From: Gallionella sp. | GTDB taxonomy: Bacteria > Pseudomonadota > Gammaproteobacteria > Burkholderiales > Gallionellaceae | Length of the DNA stretch: 64,000 nucleotides | Reading direction: 5' to 3' | NCBI GenBank assembly: GCA_030653355.1 | Contig: JAURZN010000095.1 | Location: 34,899-98,898 of the forward strand | In this document: positions 1 through 7,473 of the stretch, in pieces | How positions within the stretch are numbered: the first letter of the stretch is position 1 | How the letters are laid out: each line of letters starts with the position of its first letter | Position numbers and translations under genes: made by a program | The notes under the pieces: model-generated | Told to the model about the DNA's origin: nothing | What the model saw: the letters and a program-made list of their open reading frames with translations, nothing else | The model's database searches: none

Positions 1-522
1 TTCCACGAGGTCGGTGTGACCAACAAGGACGCGCAGTTCCTCGAACTACGCAAATTTCAGATCACCGACATCGCCCGGCTGTTCCGTGTACCGCCGCACA
101 TGATCGGCGACCTGGACCGAGCCACCTTCAGCAACATCGAACAGCAAAGCCTCGAATTCGTCATGCACACCATGACCCCGTGGGCCGAGCGCTGGGAAGC
201 CAGCATCGAAGCCGACCTGCTGCTCGATGACGACAAACTGGAAGTGGAATTTGATTTCGCCAACCTGATGCGAGGCGATGCCGCCAGTCGCGCCGGTTAC
301 TACCAGAGCGGCATCCAGAACGGCTGGCTGACCCGCAATGAAGCGCGTATCGCAGAAAACCTAGACCCGATCGACGGGCTGGACGAACCGCTGCGACCAC
401 TCAACATGGTCGAGAACTCCGATGCCGAGGAAGCCGAAGGCGAAACTGAACCAACCAAACAACCCACAGCGCCTCAATCACCCGCTGATTCAGAACAGAA
501 AGACGCCGAAGATGAAACGTGA
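1..522 (+). CDS. Phage portal protein, HK97 type (3' part only)
   Basis: The reading frame is open from base 1, so the gene starts upstream of the window; the GTG at 16 is internal. The visible 173 residues match the C-terminal third of HK97-type portals: a stem and clip region with FRVPPHMIGDL, then the helix containing 'SNIEQQSLEFV', and an Asp/Glu/Pro-rich low-complexity tail. Portals form the dodecameric ring at the capsid vertex through which DNA is packed and to which the connector attaches. The stop (TGA 520-522) overlaps the start of the protease gene by 11 bases, indicating translational coupling. Confidence 0.9.
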   Translation, partial: FHEVGVTNKDAQFLELRKFQITDIARLFRVPPHMIGDLDRATFSNIEQQSLEFVMHTMTPWAERWEASIEADLLLDDDKLEVEFDFANLMRGDAASRAGYYQSGIQNGWLTRNEARIAENLDPIDGLDEPLRPLNMVENSDAEEAEGETEPTKQPTAPQSPADSEQKDAEDET

Positions 523-1435
523 ACTCCTGCTGGCCGAGTTTCTGGCCACACCATGGGCGATGATGCCCGAGCGACTAGCTGCCGTAACCTCGGTCATGAG
601 CCGATGGTCACGCGGTGATGCCGCCACCAAAGCCACACTGGAACAGATCGCCGCAGATCAGTCGGCACGAAACACGCGCCGCCAAGCGCTGGCCAGCTCG
701 GCTGGCAACGGCATCGCAGTATTGCCGCTGTATGGCGTGGTCACCCAGCGCGGCAACATGGTCGACGACGTATCCGGCCCCGGCAGTGTCAGCACACAAC
801 TGTTTGCAGCGGCCTTGCGCGATGCCATTGCCGATCCTGCGGTCGGCAGCATCCTGATCGACATCGACAGTCCCGGCGGCAGTGTCTATGGCGTGGCCGA
901 ACTGGCCGACGAGATCGCTGCGGCCCGTAGCCAGAAACCGGTGGTGGCGATCGCCAACAGTCTCGCCGCTTCCGCTGCCTACTGGATAGGTGCGCAGGCC
1001 TCCGAACTGTATGTCACGCCCGGTGGTGAGGTGGGCAGTATCGGCGTGTGGCAGGCGCACTTTGATTATTCCGAAGCGATGTCTCGTGATGGCGTAAAGC
1101 CCACGCTGATTTCGGCGGGCAAATTCAAGGTCGAAGGCAATCCCTACGCACCACTGGATGACGAGGCCCGTTCGTTCCTGCAATCGCGCACCGACGATTA
1201 CTACGCCGCCTTCACCAAGGCCGTCGCAAAGGGACGTGGTGTCGCCATTTCGCAGGTACGGGAGGGAATGGGACAAGGGCGTGTATTGGGTGCCGATGCC
1301 GCACTGGCCGAGAATATGGTCGATGGCATCAGCACCTTCTCCGATGTCCTCAAAAAAATGCAGCGCGATGCAAAGTCATCGAGACCAAAGACATCCCGCC
1401 TCGCCATCGCCCGTCGCGAACTGGAAATTATGTAG
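512..1435 (+). CDS. Phage S49 (SppA/ClpP-like) head maturation protease
   Basis: 307 residues. The ATG at 512 is preferred over the upstream ATG at 422 because it overlaps the portal stop and leaves a typical S49 N-terminus. The S49 core is visible: IDIDSPGGSVYG, the nucleophile motif ANSLAASAAYW (Ser near residue 154), GGEVGSIGVW, and a Lys-containing segment GKFKVEGNPY that would supply the general base. Such proteases process scaffold and capsid during prohead maturation, and the position between portal and capsid fits. No separate scaffold gene follows, so the N-terminal part of the capsid protein probably acts as the delta domain that is cleaved. Confidence 0.9.
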   Translation: MKRELLLAEFLATPWAMMPERLAAVTSVMSRWSRGDAATKATLEQIAADQSARNTRRQALASSAGNGIAVLPLYGVVTQRGNMVDDVSGPGSVSTQLFAAALRDAIADPAVGSILIDIDSPGGSVYGVAELADEIAAARSQKPVVAIANSLAASAAYWIGAQASELYVTPGGEVGSIGVWQAHFDYSEAMSRDGVKPTLISAGKFKVEGNPYAPLDDEARSFLQSRTDDYYAAFTKAVAKGRGVAISQVREGMGQGRVLGADAALAENMVDGISTFSDVLKKMQRDAKSSRPKTSRLAIARRELEIM

Positions 1436-1467
1436 CAAACCCCGCGAGTAATCGCACCTCAAATCTG

Positions 1468-1490
1468 ACCGCCCTCGTGGCGGTTTTTTA
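1468..1490 (+). terminator. Hairpin plus T-run between protease and capsid genes
   Basis: Stem CCGCC/GGCGG around 1469-1483 followed by six T (1484-1489) has the form of an intrinsic terminator. A second hairpin, CCCGC/GCGGG at 1494-1508, follows immediately and ends in a weaker T-rich stretch. Lying inside the late operon, the pair more likely attenuates transcription or protects mRNA ends than stops transcription completely. Confidence 0.6.
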
Positions 1491-1531
1491 TTGCCCGCCT
1501 CGTGCGGGTTGTTTATTTGGAGAACCCAAGC

Positions 1532-2824
1532 ATGAGCAAACAACTACGAGCGTTGCAGGCACGCAAGAGTGCGCTGGTCAAAGAGGCCCGCGCACTGACT
1601 GATCTGGCGGCAACCGAATCCCGCGACATGACCGATGCCGAGGTCACCGCCTTCGATGCGCTACGCGGAAAAATCGATGCGGCCTCGGCATCCATCGACC
1701 GCGAAGCCGCACTGATCGCCGAAGAAGCACGGTTGTCGGCAAGCAACGCCCTCGGGGTGGTGGTCACCGACAACCGCGAACTGGACCCCAAGCGCGGCTT
1801 CGCCAGCATCGGCGAATTCATGCAGGCAGTGTATCTGTCGCAGAAACCCGGCAAGTCGATGGATGAACGCCTGTTCATAGGTGCTGCAGCACCGACCAGT
1901 TTTGGTAACGAGAGTGCCGGTCAGGATGGCGGCTTTTTGGTGCCACCCGACTTCTCCAAGGAGATTTTCCGGCTGAGTCTGGGCGAGGATTCGCTGATGC
2001 CGCTGACTGACAACGTCGAGATCACGGCAAACAGCATGGCTTTCCCCAAGGATGAAACCACGCCATGGGGTACCAACGGCATTCGTGCCTACTGGCAAGG
2101 CGAAGCAGCGGCTGCCAATGCCACCAAACCGGTGATGGGTCTGTCCACCTTGCGGCTCAAAAAGCTGATGGCATTGGTACCGACCACTGACGAGTTACTG
2201 GACGATGCCAGTGCCCTGACCAGCTACCTGCCGGACAAGGTCGCCACCTCGATCCGCTGGAAGACCAACGAATCCATCCTGTTCGGTGCAGGCAATGGCA
2301 TTCCGATCGGTTGTATGAACGCCGGTGCCGTGGTGACGGTGGCAAAGGAAACCGCTCAGGCCACACAAACACTGGTGCCGCAGAATCTGGCCAAGATGAT
2401 CGCGCGCCTGCCACCGGGTTCGTTCGGCAACGCGGTGTGGATCATCAACAACGATGTGCTGCCTGCGCTGTTCACGCTGTCGCTTGGCAACTACCCGATC
2501 TACCTGCCCAACGGACTGACGGTCGGCGGTATCCAGGTCTCACCCTACGGCACCTTGCTGGGTCGTCCGGTGATCGTGTCGCAGCACGCCAACACCTTCT
2601 CGTCGCAAGGTGACGTGATGCTGGTGGACCTGTCGTACTACCAGACCATCACAAAGGCCGGTGGCTTGCAAACGGCGACCTCGATGCATCTGTATTTCGA
2701 TGCCGATCTGACCGCATTCCGCACCACCTTCCGCATGGATGGACAGTCGAAGATCGCCAGCGCGATCGATCCTGCCAAGGGCAGCAGCAAGCTGTCGCCG
2801 TTCATCCAGCTGGCTGCACGCTAA
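1532..2824 (+). CDS. Phage major capsid protein, HK97 fold
   Basis: 430 residues. The ATG at 1532 follows a good ribosome site (GGAGA, 1519-1523); an in-frame start at 1502 lies within the preceding hairpin. Residues 1-100 are a charged, Ala-rich helical segment typical of the HK97 delta/scaffold domain. The remainder has the capsid fold signatures: 'GQDGGFLVPPDFS', the loop 'TPWGTNGIRAYWQGEAAA', 'LVPTTDELLDDAS' and the C-terminal 'GDVMLVDLSYY'. It forms the icosahedral shell after cleavage by the upstream protease. Length is normal for the family. Confidence 0.93.
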   Translation: MSKQLRALQARKSALVKEARALTDLAATESRDMTDAEVTAFDALRGKIDAASASIDREAALIAEEARLSASNALGVVVTDNRELDPKRGFASIGEFMQAVYLSQKPGKSMDERLFIGAAAPTSFGNESAGQDGGFLVPPDFSKEIFRLSLGEDSLMPLTDNVEITANSMAFPKDETTPWGTNGIRAYWQGEAAAANATKPVMGLSTLRLKKLMALVPTTDELLDDASALTSYLPDKVATSIRWKTNESILFGAGNGIPIGCMNAGAVVTVAKETAQATQTLVPQNLAKMIARLPPGSFGNAVWIINNDVLPALFTLSLGNYPIYLPNGLTVGGIQVSPYGTLLGRPVIVSQHANTFSSQGDVMLVDLSYYQTITKAGGLQTATSMHLYFDADLTAFRTTFRMDGQSKIASAIDPAKGSSKLSPFIQLAAR

Positions 2825-2841
2825 TCGTTAAACCCCTATCG

Positions 2842-2860
2842 GGCGGGACAGGCTCCCGCC
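2842..2860 (+). other. Intergenic hairpin after capsid gene
   Basis: A perfect 7-bp stem GGCGGGA/TCCCGCC with a 5-base loop lies between the capsid stop and the next ribosome site (AGGAGA, 2871-2876). The following sequence has only a short T-run, so this looks more like an mRNA-stabilising or attenuating hairpin downstream of a highly expressed gene than a full terminator. Confidence 0.5.
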
Positions 2861-2884
2861 TGAACTTTTACAGGAGATTCCAAT

Positions 2885-3337
2885 ATGTTTCCCAACGCAA
2901 AAGGCAGCGAACTGCTGTCCATCCTCGCCACAGTCGATCCGGTCAGTCAGGCAGCTGGTACCGTCACCACCGGCTGGATTTCGGTGGCGAATTTCCATGC
3001 CCTCATGGCCATTCTTGAAACCGGTGCGCTGGGCGTAGCAGGTACGGTGGATGCAAAACTGCAGCAGGCACTGGATGCCGCCGGTACCGGGGTGAAGGAC
3101 ATCACCGGTCGTGCCATCGTGCAATTCACCCAGGTGGGCGGTGGCAGTGCCAAGCAGGCTCTCCTCAATCTGAAACCAGAAGATCTGGACATCGCAAACG
3201 GCTACGGCTTCATGCGTCTATCGATCACGGTCGGTGTCGCCGCCAGTGTGGTAGCAGCGCAAATCATCGGCCTCAACCCGCGTTATGCCGATGCGGATGT
3301 CTTCAACCAAGCAGCTGTAACGCAGATCATCTACTGA
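2885..3337 (+). CDS. Phage structural protein of unknown role, downstream of capsid
   Basis: 150 residues, ATG preceded by AGGAGATTCCAAT. The protein is rich in Ala, Gly and Val and has no motif I can name. Its place directly after the major capsid gene is where many HK97-type phages encode a decoration or head-stabilising protein, but that is inference from position only. No signal peptide or clear membrane segment is present; the hydrophobic stretch near residues 115-130 (VGVAASVVAAQIIG) is short. It shares the operon with the next gene at 15 bases spacing. Confidence 0.7.
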   Translation: MFPNAKGSELLSILATVDPVSQAAGTVTTGWISVANFHALMAILETGALGVAGTVDAKLQQALDAAGTGVKDITGRAIVQFTQVGGGSAKQALLNLKPEDLDIANGYGFMRLSITVGVAASVVAAQIIGLNPRYADADVFNQAAVTQIIY

Positions 3338-3352
3338 TAACGGAGACAACAC

Positions 3353-3592
3353 ATGGCACGTCACATTCGCTTCACCGAAAACTTCCACGCCGTCGATGGC
3401 GCGGGCAACAGCAGCATCAAATACCGCGCCGGAGAAACTTATCCGGCGACAGAGGAAACAGAACGTCTGACTGCCAGCGGCATCGCGGTGTTAGTTGAAA
3501 TTGTGGACGAACCGGCAGCCATCATCGACACGATTACTGCTGATTCGGCTCCCGCCGCTGATACCGCATCTGCCGATACCCCCGTGAGCTAA
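3353..3592 (+). CDS. Small phage protein, unknown
   Basis: 79 residues with a ribosome site (GGAGAC) before the ATG. The first half (ARHIRFTENFHAVDG, then KYRAGETYPA) resembles small beta-rich phage proteins that line head genes; the last 25 residues are an Ala/Asp/Thr-rich tail, which is low complexity. I do not recognise a family. Tight spacing to both neighbours places it in the head-connector operon. Confidence 0.65.
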   Translation: MARHIRFTENFHAVDGAGNSSIKYRAGETYPATEETERLTASGIAVLVEIVDEPAAIIDTITADSAPAADTASADTPVS

Positions 3593-3595
3593 CCC

Positions 3596-4171
3596 ATGCC
3601 GTTGCAACTCGTCACCCCTCCCGCACTGGAGCCGGTCACCCTCAGTGAAGCGCGCCTCCACCTGCGGGTGGACATGGCGGACGACGATCCACTGATCAGT
3701 GCGCTGATCTCGGCGGCCAGATTGCACGCAGAGATGCTGACTGCGCGGCAGTTTCTGCCTGCACGCTGGCGCTTGGTGATGGACCGATTCACGCCGATGG
3801 TCCTGCTCAACCGTTCGCCGGTCGTGAGCGTGGTCAGTGTGCGATACCTAGACATGGGCGGTCTCTGGCAAATCATGCCCGTGACCGACTATGTCGTGGA
3901 GTCGAGTTCCGAACCGGCGCGCATCACGCCTGCCTTCGGCAAGATCTGGCCGCCCACCTTGCCGCAGATCGGCAGCGTGGAAATTCTGTTCGATGCTGGC
4001 TATGCCGATGCCACCAAGGTACCGGATGGCATCAAACGCTGGATGCTGTTGCGTGTCGGCAGCCTGTACCAGCACCGCGAAGAAATGAGCGTGCTGCCTG
4101 CCGGACGTATCGATCCGCTGCCGTTCGTGGATAGCCTGCTCGACCCGTACCGGGTGGTGACCTTGCTATGA
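3596..4171 (+). CDS. Head-tail connector protein (phiE125 gp8 / gp6-like)
   Basis: 191 residues. The N-terminus 'VTLSEARLHLRVDMADDD' followed by 'LISALISAARLHAEMLTARQ' is the hallmark of the phage connector family that adopts the HK97 gp6 helical fold. The second half, with 'SVEILFDAGYADATKVPDGIKRW', is the typical beta segment and C-terminal helix. The protein forms the ring beneath the portal. It overlaps the next gene by four bases (ATGA), consistent with co-translation of the connector set. Confidence 0.85.
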   Translation: MPLQLVTPPALEPVTLSEARLHLRVDMADDDPLISALISAARLHAEMLTARQFLPARWRLVMDRFTPMVLLNRSPVVSVVSVRYLDMGGLWQIMPVTDYVVESSSEPARITPAFGKIWPPTLPQIGSVEILFDAGYADATKVPDGIKRWMLLRVGSLYQHREEMSVLPAGRIDPLPFVDSLLDPYRVVTLL

Positions 4172-4500
4172 GCGTGCGTGTTTCAGCAGGACGTCTGGAT
4201 CGCCGCATCACGCTCCAGCAAAAAACCATCACGCGCGGCAATCTGGGTGGGCATCAGGAAGTGTGGACGGATGTTGCAACCGTGTGGGCGGAAGTGCGCG
4301 AGCTGTCCGGTCGGGAAATCTTCAATGCCAAGGCGGTCGGTAGTTCCGCCACCCGCATGATCACCTTGCGCCACCGAGCTGACGTGCATGCGGATCAGCG
4401 CGTGGTGTTTTCCGATGGGCGCATTGCGCGTATCGAATGGCTGCGCCGCACCGAGCGCCACGAATATCTCGAACTATATTGCCTCGACCTCGATGACTGA
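4168..4500 (+). CDS. Phage head-tail adaptor (head closure protein)
   Basis: 110 residues. The sequence SAGRLDRRITLQQK near the N-terminus, 'VWAEVRELSGREIFNAKAV' in the middle, and HRADVHADQRVVFSDGR followed by RIEWLRR, match the SPP1 gp16-like head-tail joining family (Phage_H_T_join). This small beta barrel closes the connector after DNA packaging. The start overlaps the stop of the connector gene and its own stop overlaps the next gene by eight bases. Confidence 0.88.
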   Translation: MSVRVSAGRLDRRITLQQKTITRGNLGGHQEVWTDVATVWAEVRELSGREIFNAKAVGSSATRMITLRHRADVHADQRVVFSDGRIARIEWLRRTERHEYLELYCLDLDD

Positions 4501-4996
4501 CCTCAAGATTAACGGACTCGCCGAACTGCAAAAGCTGCTCGACGAATTGCCTGCGCGAATCGAAGCGAATGTCGTGCGCGGTGGTGTACGTGCCGGAGCA
4601 CGGGTGATAGCCGATGAGGCCAAACGTCTGTGCCCGATCGGAGGTGTAGAAAACAGTACCCGCGCAGGCGAACAGCCCGGCGCATTGCGTGATTCGATTC
4701 GGGTATCGGCCAAGTCGCAGCGAGGCCGTGTCACCGCCACCATCAAGGCCGGTGGCAAGAACGGTGTGTTTTATGCAGGCATGGTCGAGTACGGCACAGC
4801 GCGTCACCTGATCAAACCGAAGAATCGCAAAAGTCTGCTCCTTGCCGGTGTCGCACGCGAAGCGGTCCAGCATCCCGGTGCCAAAAAGAAACCCTTCATG
4901 CGTCCGGCACTGGATGGCAAGGCTGCCGACGCGGTGGAAACCATGGCCGATTACGCGCGTACTCGCCTGCCGCTCGAGATCGAGAAGATGAAATGA
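4493..4996 (+). CDS. HK97 gp10-type tail-connector protein
   Basis: 167 residues from the ATG at 4493, which overlaps the adaptor stop; longer upstream starts would run inside that gene. The pattern 'INGLAELQKLLDELPARIE', then RAGARVIADEAKRLCP, 'GVFYAGMVEYGTARH' and 'HPGAKKKPFMRPAL' is the recognisable signature of the HK97 gp10 family. The protein sits between head closure ring and tail terminator. The stop overlaps the next start (ATGA). Confidence 0.88.
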   Translation: MTDLKINGLAELQKLLDELPARIEANVVRGGVRAGARVIADEAKRLCPIGGVENSTRAGEQPGALRDSIRVSAKSQRGRVTATIKAGGKNGVFYAGMVEYGTARHLIKPKNRKSLLLAGVAREAVQHPGAKKKPFMRPALDGKAADAVETMADYARTRLPLEIEKMK

Positions 4997-5391
4997 AAGC
5001 TGAAACCGTCATCAAATCATTGCTGGATGCGTCAGTTGAACTCACTACACTGGTTAGCACGCGCATCTATCTGGACACCCGCCCCGAAGCGGACTTACTG
5101 CCTGCCGTGGTGTTCGAACTGATCAGTGATCGACCGGACACACCCGCCTTCCCCGGCATGAATTGCGAGATGTGCACGGCACGCATGCAGGTGAACTGTC
5201 TGGCACGAACGGCAGAATCCGCTGTTGCCCTACGCGAGGCTGTCAAAGCTGCCTGCCATCTGCATTACGGTGTGATCAATGGTATCGCGGTCACCGCCTG
5301 TTTGCAGGACCAGTGCGGTGCCGACAGTTACGACGCACTGGTGGACATCTACACCAAGCCGGTCGATTTCATTTTGCGCTACCTGCGCTAA
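4993..5391 (+). CDS. Tail completion/terminator protein, DUF3168-like
   Basis: 132 residues. Size, position immediately after the gp10-type gene, and the pattern 'IYLDTRPEADLLPAVVFELI' followed by 'MQVNCLARTAESAVALREAV' and 'YTKPVDFILRY' fit the DUF3168 family, which caps the tail tube at its head-proximal end. Start overlaps the preceding stop. The assignment is from order and overall pattern rather than from a catalytic motif. Confidence 0.8.
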   Translation: MKAETVIKSLLDASVELTTLVSTRIYLDTRPEADLLPAVVFELISDRPDTPAFPGMNCEMCTARMQVNCLARTAESAVALREAVKAACHLHYGVINGIAVTACLQDQCGADSYDALVDIYTKPVDFILRYLR

Positions 5392-5409
5392 CTTCAAAAG
5401 GAATACCCC

Positions 5410-5601
5410 ATGGCCAAAACCGACCCTGCCACACCTGTGGCAGCCATCGACGCGTCTGCAGTCATCGAGGTCTGGTTCACCGATCTGCTGGCAAGCCTGC
5501 CTGCACTTCGCGAAACCGACACCTACAACCCGCTACGGGTGGCACTCGACGACCTCAAGGTGCGATTGCAACCCGCAGCACCGGTCCCACCCACCCTTTA
5601 A
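5410..5601 (+). CDS. Small phage protein, unknown
   Basis: 63 residues, with AAAAGGAATACCCC before the ATG giving a usable ribosome site. The first 15 residues are Ala/Thr/Pro-rich; the core VIEVWFTDLLASLPALR looks helical. Located between the tail terminator and the tail tube gene. I do not recognise a family. The frame, spacing and ribosome site support it being translated. Confidence 0.6.
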   Translation: MAKTDPATPVAAIDASAVIEVWFTDLLASLPALRETDTYNPLRVALDDLKVRLQPAAPVPPTL

Positions 5602-5619
5602 TCTCAGGAGACAACCACC

Positions 5620-6345
5620 ATGAGTCTGACCTTTGGTAGCGGATTTCTGTACGGCATCAATGCCGCAGCGAACTCGACGCCGATCAAACTCGGCAAATTG
5701 CAGGATGTGTCGTTCGACTTCTCGTTCACGCTGAAGGAACTGCGCGGACAGAGCCAGTTTCCGCTGGATGTGCGACGCGGTTCCGGCAAACTCACCGGCA
5801 AGGCAAAATTCGCCGAACTGAACGGGCGCGCGCTGAACGACCTGTTCTTTAGCGGTACCTCGGCGACCGGGCTGCTGCTCTCAGCAGTGAACGAAGTCGG
5901 TACGGTCACCACCGCCACGGTGACGGTTGCCAATGCCGCCACTTTCGATACCGATCTGGGCGTAGTGTATGGCGCAACGGGCCTGCCGCTGACCAAGGTG
6001 GCGAGTGCACCGGCTGCCGGTCAGTACAGCGTGTCGGTCACTGGCGTGTATACCTTCAACACCGCCGACAATACCAAGCAGGTGCTGATCGACTATCTGT
6101 ACAACGCGACCACCGGCGGCAGCAAGATCACGCTGGGCAATGCGTTGATGGGCAACACGCCAACCTTCATGGGCGTGTTCAGCGCGCAGGTCGGCGGCAA
6201 GACCAACACCCTGAAACTCAACTCCTGCACTTCGTCGAAACTGGCGCTGGCAACCAAACTGGAAGACTACGCCATCCCCGAATTGGACTTCGAGGCGATG
6301 GCCGATGCAACCGGCTCTCTTGGCATCTTCTCTGTGGCGGACTAA
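5620..6345 (+). CDS. Phage major tail tube protein
   Basis: 241 residues, preceded by CAGGAGACAACC. The protein is beta-rich with many Thr, Gly and Val residues, and carries 'KLGKLQDVSFDFSFTLKEL', 'RRGSGKLTGKAKFAEL' and a C-terminal 'LEDYAIPELDFEAMADATG', a pattern of long-tailed phage tube proteins. Position before the tail-assembly chaperone gene is the canonical place. It would polymerise around the tape measure to form the tail tube. Confidence 0.82.
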   Translation: MSLTFGSGFLYGINAAANSTPIKLGKLQDVSFDFSFTLKELRGQSQFPLDVRRGSGKLTGKAKFAELNGRALNDLFFSGTSATGLLLSAVNEVGTVTTATVTVANAATFDTDLGVVYGATGLPLTKVASAPAAGQYSVSVTGVYTFNTADNTKQVLIDYLYNATTGGSKITLGNALMGNTPTFMGVFSAQVGGKTNTLKLNSCTSSKLALATKLEDYAIPELDFEAMADATGSLGIFSVAD

Positions 6346-6347
6346 TC

Positions 6348-6668
6348 ATGATCAACGGTAAAACAATCACCCTCTCGGGGCGCGAGTTTGTCGCTCCACC
6401 GGTCAACTGGGCCACCTTCAAGCAGTTCAAGGCGGAATTTGCCGAAATCCAGAAGGGAACGTGGGTGCCGGACTTCGATGTCATGGGCACCATCATCCTG
6501 CAGGCGTTGCAGCGCAACTACCCTGAACTGACCGAAGCGGAACTGGGCTCCTTGCTCGACATCGGCAATATGGGACAGGCGTTCTCGGCGGTCATGAATG
6601 CCAGCGGTTTTGAGGACCGCACGCCGGGGGAGGTTCACGCGGCGAGCTCATCGACTGGGACGAACTGA
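6348..6668 (+). CDS. Tail assembly chaperone, short (gpG-like) product
   Basis: 106 residues; ATG two bases after the tail tube stop. Content fits the first product of the two-frame tail chaperone: a globular N-terminal part ('GREFVAPPVNWATFKQFKAE', 'ELTEAELGSLLDIGNMGQAF') ending in a short low-complexity tail after the GGGGG run at 6626-6630. Immediately past that run the -1 frame encodes a better conserved-looking continuation. The zero frame tail (EVHAASSSTGTN) looks non-essential, as in lambda gpG. Confidence 0.8.
   Translation: MINGKTITLSGREFVAPPVNWATFKQFKAEFAEIQKGTWVPDFDVMGTIILQALQRNYPELTEAELGSLLDIGNMGQAFSAVMNASGFEDRTPGEVHAASSSTGTN
6626..6630 (+). promoter_or_regulatory. Probable -1 ribosomal frameshift site
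   Basis: Zero-frame codons are CCG GGG GAG. A tRNA on GGG can slip one base back within the run of five G and then read GGA GGT TCA CGC GGC GAG CTC, giving '..GGSRGELIDWDELTAHIAM' that joins straight into the frame of the 6683-6919 gene without a stop. Position between tail tube and tape measure is where gpG/gpGT-type frameshifts occur. Confidence 0.65.
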
Positions 6669-6682
6669 CCGCGCACATCGCC

Positions 6683-6919
6683 ATGAGTACCGGTTGGTCG
6701 TGGGACACCATCGACCGGGAAATGGACTTGATGCGGCTTGCCGCGCTGAATCATTACTGGGACAGACATCCGCCGCTACACCTGATGGTGCAAAGCTATC
6801 TTGGCATCAAGCCGGTGTCGCGTAGTTTAGCTGCACGGCAACGGGAAGCGGACAACACGGAGCGGGATGTTCAGGAATTTGCCGAGATGTTTACAGCGGC
6901 AGGCGGACTTAGCGCTTGA
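6683..6919 (+). CDS. Tail assembly chaperone, frameshift extension (gpT-like)
   Basis: The frame is open upstream of the ATG at 6683 back through the G-run near 6626, so the natural product is probably a fusion made by -1 frameshifting from 6348, about 190 residues in all, rather than a separate protein. The visible part (78 residues from the ATG) contains STGWSWDTIDREMDLMRL and a C-terminal charged helix followed by 'EFAEMFTAAGGLSA'. No good ribosome site precedes 6683. Its last 11 bases overlap the 3' end of the convergent toxin gene. Confidence 0.7.
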   Translation: MSTGWSWDTIDREMDLMRLAALNHYWDRHPPLHLMVQSYLGIKPVSRSLAARQREADNTERDVQEFAEMFTAAGGLSA

Positions 6920-7187
6920 GATCGCGGTAAAAATTCTCGTGAGAACCTATAGCTTCCAGATAAACCAACTGGACACCTTCGTCGAGTGTGTAGCCCAGCA
7001 GATAGAGCTGTCCTTGACTACGAAATTTGTAGACTAACAACTCAGCGAGATCACCTTTTTTACGCTCGCCGATGGAAGGTTTCTCAGCAACCAGTTCGAC
7101 CGCATTATCGACATCTGCCGCGACGTTATCGTGTAGTTTCTTGTACTGACGGGCAAAGCGCCGCGTCTGTTCAACGGTGTAACTCAT
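6909..7187 (-). CDS. RelE/ParE-family toxin
   Basis: 92 residues. The fold signature is clear: 'RRFARQYKKLHDNVAADVDN', then KPSIGERKKGDLAELLVYKF and 'QLYLLGYTLDEGVQLVYLEA' with a C-terminal 'GSHENFYRDLKR'. This is the RelE/ParE arrangement of two helices and a beta sheet ending in a basic tail; RelE members cleave mRNA on the ribosome, ParE members poison gyrase, and the sequence does not let me choose. Start overlaps the antitoxin stop by four bases, so the pair is one operon with the antitoxin first. It is encoded against the direction of all neighbouring phage genes. Confidence 0.85.
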   Translation of the reverse strand: MSYTVEQTRRFARQYKKLHDNVAADVDNAVELVAEKPSIGERKKGDLAELLVYKFRSQGQLYLLGYTLDEGVQLVYLEAIGSHENFYRDLKR

Positions 7188-7411
7188 GCACAGCGACTGC
7201 GTGGCACGAACGGTGTTGCCTGATCGCGTGGCTCACGCATTGAGGCCAAAGCTTCCGCCACAAAACTAACTGGCAAATCCGGATTGTCGAGTGATGCACG
7301 ACCAATCATGGCCCAATACTCAATCTGTCCTGCGATTGTACGGTGCTCAACCTGTGCTTCGGTGCGCGCCTGCTCGTACAGCGTGTCGTCGATTCTAACT
7401 GGCATACCCAT
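7184..7411 (-). CDS. ParD-like antitoxin
   Basis: 75 residues from the ATG at 7411, which follows GGGAGAGCCAAA; the longer frame upstream would run into the tape measure gene. 'MPVRIDDTLYEQARTEAQ' followed by EHRTIAGQIEYWAMIGRA is a ribbon-helix-helix DNA-binding domain of the ParD-like type (PF11903 pattern). The C-terminal part would wrap the toxin. It likely represses its own operon through the palindrome just upstream. Confidence 0.8.
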   Translation of the reverse strand: MGMPVRIDDTLYEQARTEAQVEHRTIAGQIEYWAMIGRASLDNPDLPVSFVAEALASMREPRDQATPFVPRSRCA

Positions 7412-7430
7412 TTTGGCTCTCCCAATAACA

Positions 7431-7458
7431 TTTACTACAAAAGTAGCGACATTGTAAA
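7431..7458 (-). promoter_or_regulatory. Candidate promoter/operator of the toxin-antitoxin operon
   Basis: A 12-bp palindrome CTACAAAAGTAG (7435-7446) lies 24 bases upstream of the antitoxin ATG, inside a wider repeat TTTAC...GTAAA (7431-7458). On the - strand TTTACA could serve as a -35 with a weak AT-rich -10 overlapping the palindrome. This is the expected layout for autoregulation by a ribbon-helix-helix antitoxin; it is inference from sequence only. Confidence 0.4.
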
Positions 7459-7473
7459 CCCGAAGGACTGAAT

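Noticed and set aside
608-1276. Long open frame on the - strand opposite the phage protease
   Set aside because: Mirror of the coding strand in GC-rich sequence; no motif, no ribosome site, and the protease on the + strand is certain.
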